Assembly (NCBI GenBank): GCA_019671005.1
Contig: CM033726.1
Span: 744,001-808,000 of the forward strand
From: Hibiscus mutabilis
Taxonomy: Eukaryota; Streptophyta; Magnoliopsida; Malvales; Malvaceae
DNA length: 64,000 bases
Direction of reading: 5' to 3'
Part shown: positions 12,144 through 22,100 of the stretch, in pieces
Position numbering within the stretch: the stretch's first letter is position 1
Layout of the letters: every line of letters starts with the position of its first letter
Program-made: the position numbers and the translations under genes
Notes under the pieces: model-generated
Told to the model about the DNA's origin: nothing
The model's database searches: none
Seen by the model: the letters and a program-made list of their open reading frames with translations, nothing else

Positions 12144-14435
12144 CTATGGCTGAGATTTGCCTAGCTCAACATCCTTGGGTGGATATAAACCGTCCATTTG
12201 CTGTTGCTGCTTCTGCTTCAACAATTCAACATTTTCTTCAGAAGCATCTTTGGGGAGTGATGAAGCCTTGGATTCAGTTTGTTTATCAGCCTCAACAGCC
12301 CAACTGTAAACTACCATGCCGAGTATGGCAATTGCCATCCCGAGTATGTTTTTCAGCGTCAGCTCCGAATCAAAGAGTAGCCATCCCAATATCAATACGC
12401 AAACCGTCTTCATGTGGCCCAGAACCTGGAAAGACGTGGCGGAGAATCGTCCGATGCAAAGATACTGACTTATGTTGCAGAATACTGCCAACGAGCAGGA
12501 CAGTAGTATGAAAAACTGCACATTTTTTTCCAGATAACCCAAAATTCATAACCCTATCATTATTTTACTTGCAAGTCTTAGTACCATATAGTGTTTGTGC
12601 ATATAGAAGTTCGAAAATGGTTTGTGATGCTCTGATTTGACAAGTAATACTTACCAACACAGACGAAGAGAACTTATAGCTCGCCAGCAATTTGCCGGTG
12701 AGGTAGTAATCAACAAAGGGACCGAACAACAAAAGAGACAAAGCTTGGATCGGAGCTGTTTGACTAAGCAATTCAAATGAGCCTATCGAGTATTTCTTCT
12801 GTAGGGAGCCAACCGACTGTTCCAACAAAAGTATGATTGATTAGTCAGTAGGTAGAAAGAATCAAAGACATGAATAGCTTCGATAAACATTATCAAATAA
12901 AATGCATGATGTTAGCTCACATAACCAATCGAATGTTAGAACCAAAAGGGGATTATTTTGAAATAGAAGGGAAAGAGACGGTTTAATTGTAGAGATTAAA
13001 ATGAATAGAAACAAAAGTGGAAGGAATGCATGTAAAAGAAGAATTGTGTAATGGACATTACACTTGTCATCCATTCAAGTGAACATGTGGGAATTTTAGA
13101 CTTAGGGTCTTGGAAAAGAGGAGGATTCATTCAATAATCATATTCTCCCCTTCATTTTTTGGCCGAGAGATAGCTTGGGAGCAAAAGGGAGAGTTAGAGA
13201 AACTGAAAAATCAGCCTAAGGGGAGTGGATTTCTTTGTTCGAGTAGTGTTTACTATGCAGTATCCATTCCATCACACAAACAACAGGTATCATACTTAGC
13301 TTTGAAATCTGTATCGTAATGATAAACGAAAAGGGTTAGCTTTGAAATCTATACCATAATGATAAACAGAAGGATTAGGTTTGAAATCTAAATCAGAATA
13401 ATGACAGAGCTGGAAGATATGAAATATTCTTCACGACGACAGCGACAGATCCGGAATATGTGAAATCTATATCGAAACGACAATGACAGAACTGGAATAT
13501 ATATCATGTAAACAGGAAATAAACCTACTATCAATGCTTTTTATTATTATTATTTTCGGCTATGGCATTTCGTTTACCTGATAGAATCCAACTGAATTCA
13601 GCATGAGGCTCAAGTTCATCCCGGTGATCGAAGTATTGGCAACAACCGAGAACCAAAGAAGCTCCCATAAAGGAACTTTTTTCCTCGTTGTGTGACCGGT
13701 GGCATTCGATACCAAACCGATCAAGGCGGTCATAGAAAAGTGGAACCCGGTTAATGTAGTCGCTGTAAATGCAATAAAATTTTTCAGATTTGATAAAATT
13801 TGGATGAAGCATATCCATTAATTTCATGGTGAGAGATCAATTTGAACATTTTACAAAGGCAATTGAACTTTCAAAACATTTGAAGTTTAGGGAACAAATT
13901 AAAGTAGATCACAAGCAAAACTAGTGATTCTTATCAGTTCCATTGAAAAAACATATTAAGATAACAATTACTAAGAGATTCTTATCAGTCATCAAATCTG
14001 TTCTAAAAAAATGGGGTGACCCCATTCTAAAGAACGATCATACACGTTAAGATCCGAGCACACGGTTATAATGAAAGAGATTTGCGGTTTGATTTTTGAG
14101 TGAACCCTTCCAGGGTAAGATCTGAATTTAAAAAAAAAAAAACGGAAAAGGAAAATCTGGGAAATTTTCCGCATGCAGCGACTGGTGAGAGAAAAAGGGG
14201 GGAAATTGATCCAGATCTGAGACGAACAAAGGGGGGAAAAGTTAAGCATATAAAGAACAATTGGGTATAAATGTAAACAAAATTACAAGAAGAAGAACTG
14301 ACCAAAGACGAAAGCGTAGCCGGCAGGGGACATGAGCTGCTTGTTGGCCATAATAAGGCCGACGGAGCTGATAACATTCATTGCCCAAGCTCCGACATCG
14401 GATACCGCCGATGATTGTTTCTTCACCGCGTCCAT
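12144..14435 (-). CDS. UDP-rhamnose/UDP-galactose transporter-like (URGT/NST family), internal exon not found
   Basis: Golgi nucleotide-sugar/triose-phosphate translocator family protein. Exons on the minus strand: 14303-14435 (MDAVKKQSSAVSDVGAWAMN start), 13578-13762 (TTLTGFHFSMTALIG), 12655-12816 (SVGSLQKKYSIGSFELLSQT) and 12144-12515 (FFILLSCSLAVFCNISQYL to ELGKSQP). Splice sites and phases fit, and the text matches plant URGT proteins. The segment that should lie between exons 2 and 3, about 65 residues beginning ISKLSMIPVVCV in the family, is absent from 12817-13577 on either strand. The joined exons stay in frame and give about 283 residues instead of about 345, with two or three membrane helices lost. 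Either the exon was deleted and the gene is a pseudogene, or the assembly dropped it. Transport activity is doubtful. Confidence 0.8.
13290..13510. repeat. degenerate tandem repeat in the transporter intron
   Basis: Units of about 40 bp containing TTTGAAATCTATA and TAATGATAAACA/GACA recur about five times with drift. The array lies in the interval where the missing transporter exon would be expected. Confidence 0.6.
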
Positions 14436-15947
14436 TTCTGAATTTTTTTAACAAAAAAGGGATAAAAATTGAAACTTTATCTTTGGCGCTCGGTTGGACT
14501 CCAACACAGAGAGATCACCGAGCACACACTTTCTTTCTCAAGCTCTTTGGATGGTTCTCCCACCACCCACAACACCGATTCCTTGCGAGCAAGGCCAACT
14601 GACAATATAAAGACCAAAAATATTTTTACAAAAACGGTATATACAAATATAAATATTGTCACCAATAATAAACCCCTCTATTAAATTTTTAAGAGTTAAT
14701 ATTAAAATAAATATTCAAATTATCTTATTTTTCTATTTTAAGTGTCTACTTTTTTTTGTTATTTTTAAGATTAACTGAGACAACTATTTTAATTAAAAAT
14801 GATAGTTTAAACGCCTAAAATAAAAAATAAATAGTTTAAACACTTATTTTGATGTTAAGCAATTTTAAACCCCAACAATTTAATTTATTGACAGATTAAT
14901 TTGAATCGAATTTTGCGGAAATTCAATATATGAAGACACTCTATCCTAATTTTTCCATTCACAATACCAATATTTGAACTTTTGATCTTACTTAATGAAC
15001 CTAGCATCTCATTCAGCTTAGAGATAACAACGAGATCTCGACCCGAAATTTTAAAATCCTAACCCGACCTAGCCCCGAAATTCAATATATTGTAACCTAA
15101 CCCCAACCCCACATAAAAGAAGCATAACCCGACACTGACACAACCCTGAAATTTTAACAAAAAATCCTACAAACCGCCTGATCCGAAAAAATTAATAAAA
15201 TATTAAATATATTATATAAAAATATGATATATATATATATATATAATTAAAAATATATCGGATTAGGTTAGAAAATTTTCACCTTAAACTCAAACTTATC
15301 CCGACCCGACTCAATCTTGACCAAAACTCAACGCTCCTCTCGAAAACCGAAATTCAAGAGGAGAAATCCGCTCGAGACGAGTTCGGGTAATTTTATCATC
15401 CCTAGCGGGACTAATTTTGAATCATAACCTACTTTAAATCTAATGAACAATTTCAGTGGGAAAGGAAATTTTATTTTTCGATGAACCGTACTCAAACAAT
15501 TTCATCAATATGATGTGCGTAGATTTTTATTAAAATTTAAAAGTATTCCTTCTAATAAAGATTAAATTGTTAACAAATGTGCGTAGATTATTGGTTAAAC
15601 AATTTCAACAATTTCAAACAATTTCAGTTGAAAGGGATTTTTTAAATCTATGCCAACATTTTTAACATGTATGGTTAACAAATGTTGATTATTGGACTAA
15701 AGTGATAACATTATAAAAGTATATAGATTAAATTGTGATAAATTTATAGAGACCAAATCTTAACACATTATAATTTAGAAGGATGAAAACCACAATTTCG
15801 AAATTTGTTATATTAACAAGATAGAATGTTTAATTAATGGTGGAGGTAACGACTACGTTCATTCATTGGGCTAATTCAAACGTATTAAAGTAATTGAACT
15901 GTTAAAGTTATTTATCCATCTTTTTAATCTTTAGTTGAAGAAACTAA
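14436..15947. other. intergenic; TA microsatellite and degenerate repeat
   Basis: Upstream region of the transporter gene, then AT-rich spacer. It contains a (TA)n run at about 15222-15243. The stretch at about 15040-15410 is rich in ACCCGA/CCCGAC motifs, a type of degenerate dispersed repeat also present at 26300-26930 and 32640-33190. No gene seen. Confidence 0.45.
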
Positions 15948-15957
15948 TTTATAAAAA

Positions 15958-16227
15958 GGGTAAAACTTTGATACACAGACTGTGTAAAATTAATTTACAC
16001 AAGCATGTGTATTTACACTATAAAAATTCAAATCCTAAATTCTTAATTCTAACCCTAAAAAACTAAACCCTAAACCTTATACACTAAATTCTAAACACTA
16101 ACCTTAAATTATAACACATACAACCTAAACCCTTAAACTTTAAACTCTAAATTAAAATCCTAACCCCTAAAACTAAAAGACACGTGTAAACTAAAATTTA
16201 CACGGCCTGTATATCAAAAATTTTTCC
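15958..16227. mobile_element. TTTGATACACA-family MITE, copy A
   Basis: A 270-bp element. The left end GGGTAAAACTTTGATACACA is mirrored by the right end TGTATATCAAAAATTTTTCC. Next to each TIR is a subterminal inverted repeat built on GTGTAAA/TTTACAC. The core is degenerate CCCTAAA repeat. The 10-bp sequence tttataaaaa sits directly on both sides (15948-15957 and 16228-16237), a perfect target duplication. No coding capacity. Duplication length and TIR style point to a Mutator-like origin. Confidence 0.85.
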
Positions 16228-16473
16228 TTTATAAAAATATAATAATATGTAATAATTTCAATTTCTTTATTATTCTCAGATTTAAGATTTAATTGTTGTG
16301 TTTTTATTGTCATTTAATTAATTTAAATATTAATATTATTATTTATTTCAGTTTAAATATTGGTGTAATTTTTTAGTCGTTTTTTTCTCTCTCAAGATAT
16401 TCATTAAAGTGAGTCTGTGACTGATCCTCTACGTTTTATTGGTCCATATAATATAAAGGTGGGTTTATTATTT

Positions 16474-16710
16474 GGATAAAACTTTGATACACAGGCTGTG
16501 TAAAATTAACTTTACACAAGCATGCGTATTTACACTATAAAAACCAAAATCCTAAATTCTTAACCCTAACCCTAAAAAATTAAACCCTAAATATTAAACT
16601 CTATACACTAAATTCTAAACACTACAACCTAAACCCCTAAACCTTAAACCCTAAAACTAAAAGGCACGTGTAAACTAAAGTTTACACGGCATGTGTATCA
16701 AAGTTTTTCC
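16474..16710. mobile_element. TTTGATACACA-family MITE, copy B
   Basis: A 237-bp sister of copy A. It has ends GGATAAAACTTTGATACACA and TGTGTATCAAAGTTTTTCC, the same GTGTAAA/TTTACAC subterminal repeats and a CCCTAAA-rich core. The flanks carry a perfect 9-bp duplication ttattattt (16465-16473 and 16711-16719). It lies 246 bp from copy A in the same orientation but has its own target site, so the two are independent insertions rather than one tandem duplication. Confidence 0.88.
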
Positions 16711-16734
16711 TTATTATTTTCTAGTTTTTTTTCT

Positions 16735-17110
16735 TGTTTTTATTTTTTAATAAGAATCTCGAACTTTGTGGCATATGTTTCCTCTGTCATTGTGATAGTT
16801 TTTTTTTTGTGGCTTGTTTCATCTATCTTTGTGGCATGATTCAGCATACCCTAGCGGTTGATTGTTGCTCGCACAGAGATTTTAATCGGCGCTAGTTTTT
16901 TATTATGATTTTGTCGGTGGTCATGAAAAGTTAGATCCTCACTTGGTTGATGATTGTGTACCGATGTAATCAATCATGAGTAGCGGAACATTCTACCTGA
17001 TAGTTTGGATCGCTCACCACTCCTTCACCAGTTATGTGTCTCGATTGGATAGAGACAATGAGATTTATGAAGCTTCTGAATTTTATGGTATGCTTATCTT
17101 CATAGAAGTT
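16735..17110 (+). repeat. dispersed repeat family 1, copy 1
   Basis: Shares with the reverse complement of 36035-36480 an ordered series of blocks: TTGTGGC, TTTCATCTATC/TTCTTGTGGCATGAT, CAGCATACC, TAGCGGTYGATTG, TCGGTGGTC, TTGATGRTTGT, CCGATGTAATC, GAGTAGCGGA, CGCTCAYCACTC and GATAGAGACAAT. No coding capacity recognised and the element class is unknown. Confidence 0.6.
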
Positions 17111-17384
17111 TTTCACTTTTATTTGCTTTTGGGTTGTAAGAAATTTTGGGTAGACTTAGTCTCATTATTTTTCTTCCTAGATGTGTTGTAATTGTGATAT
17201 TTTCTATGGATTTAATAAAATTCAGTGGCTATTATAAAAAAAACTTCACCATCTCACATAAATTTCGTGATACGAATCATACCTTTTTAACTAACCGTGT
17301 CGATATGAAATCTTTTCACCATGAGGACTTTTTTCAAAAACAAAAATATATACATTAATATTAACAATGTTACTATTAAGTTAT

Positions 17385-17560
17385 TAACAACCAATTGGTC
17401 TAGTGAGATGAGACACTAAATATTTTAAGCAATGCAAGATGTTCGAATTTTGACGTTGTGAATGGAGCAATTGGGTTGAGAGAGTTGCCTCATAATGAAT
17501 TTCTACATTACCTAATTTGGATTAATCAACTAATAGATTGAATACCGATAATTAAACTAA
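17385..17560 (+). repeat. dispersed repeat family 2, copy 1
   Basis: Similar over about 170 bp to 25910-26085. Shared blocks include CTARYGAGATGAG, TTTTAAGCAA, GAYGTTGTGAATGGA, AAGTTGGGA-like, CTCATRATGA and a final block with AATAGATT/AATAAATTCGAT. Nature unknown. Confidence 0.5.
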
Positions 17561-18435
17561 AAAAAATAGAGGATATCAACAAGGGTTTGGTTCGATAAAA
17601 AGGTTATGCTTTGAAAACTTCAATGTCTTAAATTCAAGTTTTATTATGTGTAAATATTACGTGTAGATCTTTTTTATTCGAATCTTCTTTTGATTAGAGT
17701 CTCACTATATGTGGATGTTGTCCTTGTATATTTATTAACTTCACAGAAACATAGGGTTAAATCTTGTCAAAAAATATAAGGACTAAATTATAATTTCAAG
17801 CATAATGGAGACCAAAACCAGAAATTGCCCAAAACAACATAAGAGAAGAATAAGGGGGCCGACAAGTCTACGCCGCCAGGCCAGCAAGTCCAAGTCCAGC
17901 CAGCCAATTATTATATAAAATGATTTAATTAAAAGAATTTCGTAAGATTAATTTATATATTAATTAACACTACATTGAATACAATAATTAATAACTTTTT
18001 GGCAATATTTAATGAATTTTAAACAGTATTGTCAGAGCATTTATTATTCTTTTGAGATTAAAAGGAAAAAAAAGACTGTTGTTTTTCTTCTAATTTAATG
18101 TTGATTTGGATTTTTCTGTTTTTATAAATTGATACTTTTCTTGTTTATTTGATATATATTTTTTCGAACCCAGAAAACAACAATCAACATATTGATGTGA
18201 TTTTAATTACGTAATTATTATATGAATAGTTCGGATCTGTTGTGTTTGTAAAAGAAAATATTTTTTTTAAATTTTTAACCATACAGCTTTATTAAGAAAT
18301 AAAAATAAATTTTAATTAAAAAAGAAAAACAAAAGTAAATTAATAATATAATTTTTCAAAAGTTTCAAACATTTAAAATTCAAAAATTAATAAAAAAACG
18401 ACAAACCAAAAAGAAAATTAAAGGATGTTCCAGTT
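17561..18435. other. intergenic, AT-rich
   Basis: No gene or defined element recognised. Confidence 0.4.
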
Positions 18436-18439
18436 AGAA

Positions 18440-18850
18440 CATACACTTCCTCTTTGCACCACAACAAATTTTTGGAATCCGTTGTAGTAAGAGTCTCTGA
18501 GAGTTGTCAAAACTTAGATAAAATACCTACTAGAAAATTACAAACACCTTTCACGTTGGTTCCATAGGCGCCGATCCGCTACACAGTTATGACTACATCC
18601 ACAAACAACCACAAAAAGGAGATCAAACTATCAATAACCACCGACAAACCAAAATCAGAAACAAACATTGTGATAATTTCTACACGAGCGTCAATCGGCC
18701 ATAAAGGTATCTGAACAACGTGCCATAAAGACAGAAAAAAATATTATACAAAAATTAAAATACCGACGATCAACTACCAACATAAACATAAACTAATACT
18801 GCCACCGGCTAAAACAAAACTAAAAAGTTGCAAGCGACTGAATTGAAACC
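18440..18850 (-). repeat. dispersed repeat family 1, diverged copy 3
   Basis: On the minus strand it carries the family 1 blocks in the same order (GCCATAAAGACAG, CGGCCATAAAGGTATCTG, ACCACCGACAAACC, ATGACTACATCC, GATCCGCTAC, forward strand shown). It is more diverged than the copies at 16735 and 36035. Confidence 0.5.
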
Positions 18851-19185
18851 TAGTGGCTAACGTTTTAGGTGTGTTAAAGAAACCTCTTAAATTGTAATGG
18901 AGCTACCTCTTTTGTAACATCATATACAATTTATTCCTACATTAAGTACAAATATATCTAAAAATGACAAAAACTTATTGCATAAAAACGCTCTCGACAT
19001 CAAATTCGAACTAATATTTAAAATTTAAGCTAAACGACCAAACTAACAAATTGATTCAATTAAAATGTTTTAGAACCGGAGGATCAATTTACAATATAAA
19101 TCATAATTTAAACACGTTAAAGTAATTAGAGTCCAAAAGACGGCCATAATTTTCTAGGTTCTTATTTATAGCTTTGCTTTTCATC

Positions 19186-22100
19186 TCAAACACACTTTCC
19201 CTCTGAATCTACTTCATCCTTGTCAGCACCAGAGGCTAGAGCAGCTTTCAGACCCTAAATCGTGATTAGAGTCGAAACTCTTTAGATTATTTGTCGAAGG
19301 GGAAGAAACATACGTACAAACCATTCATTAAGCCATACCTCAACATTACCGACACTAGCACAATTATGTACGATTGATTCATCCTCATTCTCTACTTCGT
19401 CGTCACCTTCATCTGCTGCAGAATGACCGGCAGAAGTGGCTGCGTCTCCTGAAACAGCAAGACCCATTGCTTCACCCAACTTCTTCAGCACGTCTTTATC
19501 ATTACAGTACCTAAATAAGAAACCTTTTAGTGAACAAATACGAAAACGCACATCCTACACTCATTCTAATGAGGAAATATGTTATGCCCGTAAGCTAATA
19601 AAATTATGATGCCACTAATCACCCACTTCATCATTGCTGCAGGACCACCAGTCTCTATTTCATCTAGAATAGGCTTCAACGATGGATCTTCTTTCATGCG
19701 TGCCATCCTTTCCTCAATCTGGTCTTTCTGTTGAGGATTAGTCAAACCGCCAAGCATGCTAGACATAGTCGGATCCTAAAGAAAAACAAAACAAAAGCTT
19801 CATCTTTCGATGTGATTTCGTGCAATGTAATACTAGGGCAAAACATTAAAAAAACTGTGAATGCGCTAAAACTTGCAACTGAGCCCACACCTGCATTAAT
19901 GCATTACCAAGGCGCTCAGCCATGGTCATAAACTGGGGATTCTGCATAACCTGTTGCATAGTTGAATAGTACTGCTGTGGATCAAACTGCGGCACACTAT
20001 CTTCAGTCGCTGCCCCTTGAAACGTCTTAGTGAGCTGTTCTGCCATTTGGGTAAACGAAGGATCTTTTGCTATCTGCTCAGCCAGTTCCTTGATGCTTGG
20101 ATCCTAACAAACCGAGATGATTAAGAACCATAAGCCATAAAAATTTAAATCTGTTGAGAATTGAAACTTAACGAAAGGTTACCAGGGCCGCCAAATTGGA
20201 ATATACATGATATTATTGTAATCACTCATTTTTATCTGGTCTGTAAATACATATTAGTATAATTATTAGTATATTAGCGTTGCATGTATACATTGTATTA
20301 TATTATGCTATATGTTTATTATGTGCATGAGTGTTATTAATATATGTAAAGTGTGTAGTGTGTGCATGTATATTATAAACTATGTATGTATACGTATTAA
20401 TAAGTAATACGGTGTATGTGTGTCACGCATGTATCTATATTTAGTACGAGCGTATTTGTTTTTACGGATAATGTGTGTAGATGTTATGTTAAATATGTGT
20501 ATGATTATATATGTATGTATGCTAGTATGTTATATTAATTAATGTTTGCATAGGTATATATGTATGTATTATCGTATGTATATTATTATTACTAATTGTT
20601 GTTATAACTAATATTAATGTTATTGGGCTAATATAAGATGAAATCCAAAAACATATTAAATCCCAAATGGATAAATTGCCAGTCCAAGTCCATTACAAGT
20701 CTGAAATTATTAATATTATTACAAGGCCCGGTTGGCCCAAACCCAAGACCCTATTTAAATCTAATTATTTTTGTGCAGATAACTATGGGCCGTTGGATCA
20801 AGATCTGATCCAACAGCCACGATCAAGGAGGGATAAAATATCTAGCCAGCCGCGTGAACCACACGTCTGGACGGTTCGAGTGCCACGCGCGCGTGCGGTC
20901 CATGCGCGGACTCTTCGGTATCCCACGCGTGCGTGAGTCCCACGCGTTATAACTCCTCGACTGCTGAGCCCTACGCGTCACGATCTGGAGCCGTTTCACC
21001 GATCGAGGTTTCATCTGGGCCGTTCATCCTTCAAGCCAGCCCGACCGTTAGATCATATCTGATCCAACGGCCGAGAACGCCTCTGGCCGAAGACAAGTCC
21101 CCCACACCGCCACCATGCTTCCACCATGCCGGTCTCCAACCACCGCGTTCAGACATATCAGAACACAAAAAGAAAGATTATGTCAGTATCAGTCCAGATC
21201 TGAAAATAGATATTATATTACTTGTTATCAAACCAAAGAGACAGGCATATATGTATGAAACAAACAATTGTAAGGCAGCCAAGTTGTAATCAAAAAGAAA
21301 AAAATACAAAAAAACAACCAGTCTTCAGTGGTAATACTCTTCTCTTTTCTTACTTTGTTGCATGCATACAAAAATATACGTAGTGATAACAAAAAAAGGG
21401 TTTTAGAGTTGTTACCCTCGTCGTCTGTGCGTCTCCCCTTTACCAGTGACAAGCCTCTTCGGCCTTCTCAGGCCGAATATGGTGAACTGAAGGGAGTGGG
21501 AGCCCCTTTTTGGTTTTGTTTTGGGTTGAATACAAAAAAGGGGGTTTTTCGTTTCGTATTTCTTAGATCTAGGACGAATAGGGGCTTTTTCTCCAAATCC
21601 AAGTTCGGATTCGTGTTGAGGGTAAGGCAAGGTTCATTTTGGTGTGTTTTTCGGGCTCGCCGGCGCCGGCTAGCGGCGGCGGAGAAGACGGCGGTCGGCC
21701 GCCGGTTTCTTGGGTTCATCAGAGGATGGTTGAGAGAAAATAAGAAGTTTGGCTTGTTATAAAAACTGAAAAATGAATGAAATGGAAAAAGTTTGAGTCC
21801 GGCCAAAAAAAAGGGGGTTTTATAAGCGTTGTTATTTCGTGAAATGGGGAAATTCTGTAATAAATCCCCCTGCGTTTTCAATATTTTCGTTTTTGTCTCG
21901 CCGTAGGGGATATTTATAACTCTGGTCCCTCTTGTATTTCAAAATCTTGCAATCCAGTCCCTAAATTACATCGAATCAGTTTTTTAAATGGTAAAATTAC
22001 CCCTTTAACCATCCCGCGTTTTTGGATTTTTTACTTCGGGTCTGCCCCTTGGTCCAATTACAGTTTTGATCCTTTTAGGTTCTGTCTAGTTTGCAATTTC

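Noticed and set aside
21228..21881. Long open frames on both strands (up to 144 codons)
   Set aside because: They lie wholly inside the solo LTR in a GC-richer part and have no recognisable domain, so they are read as chance frames.
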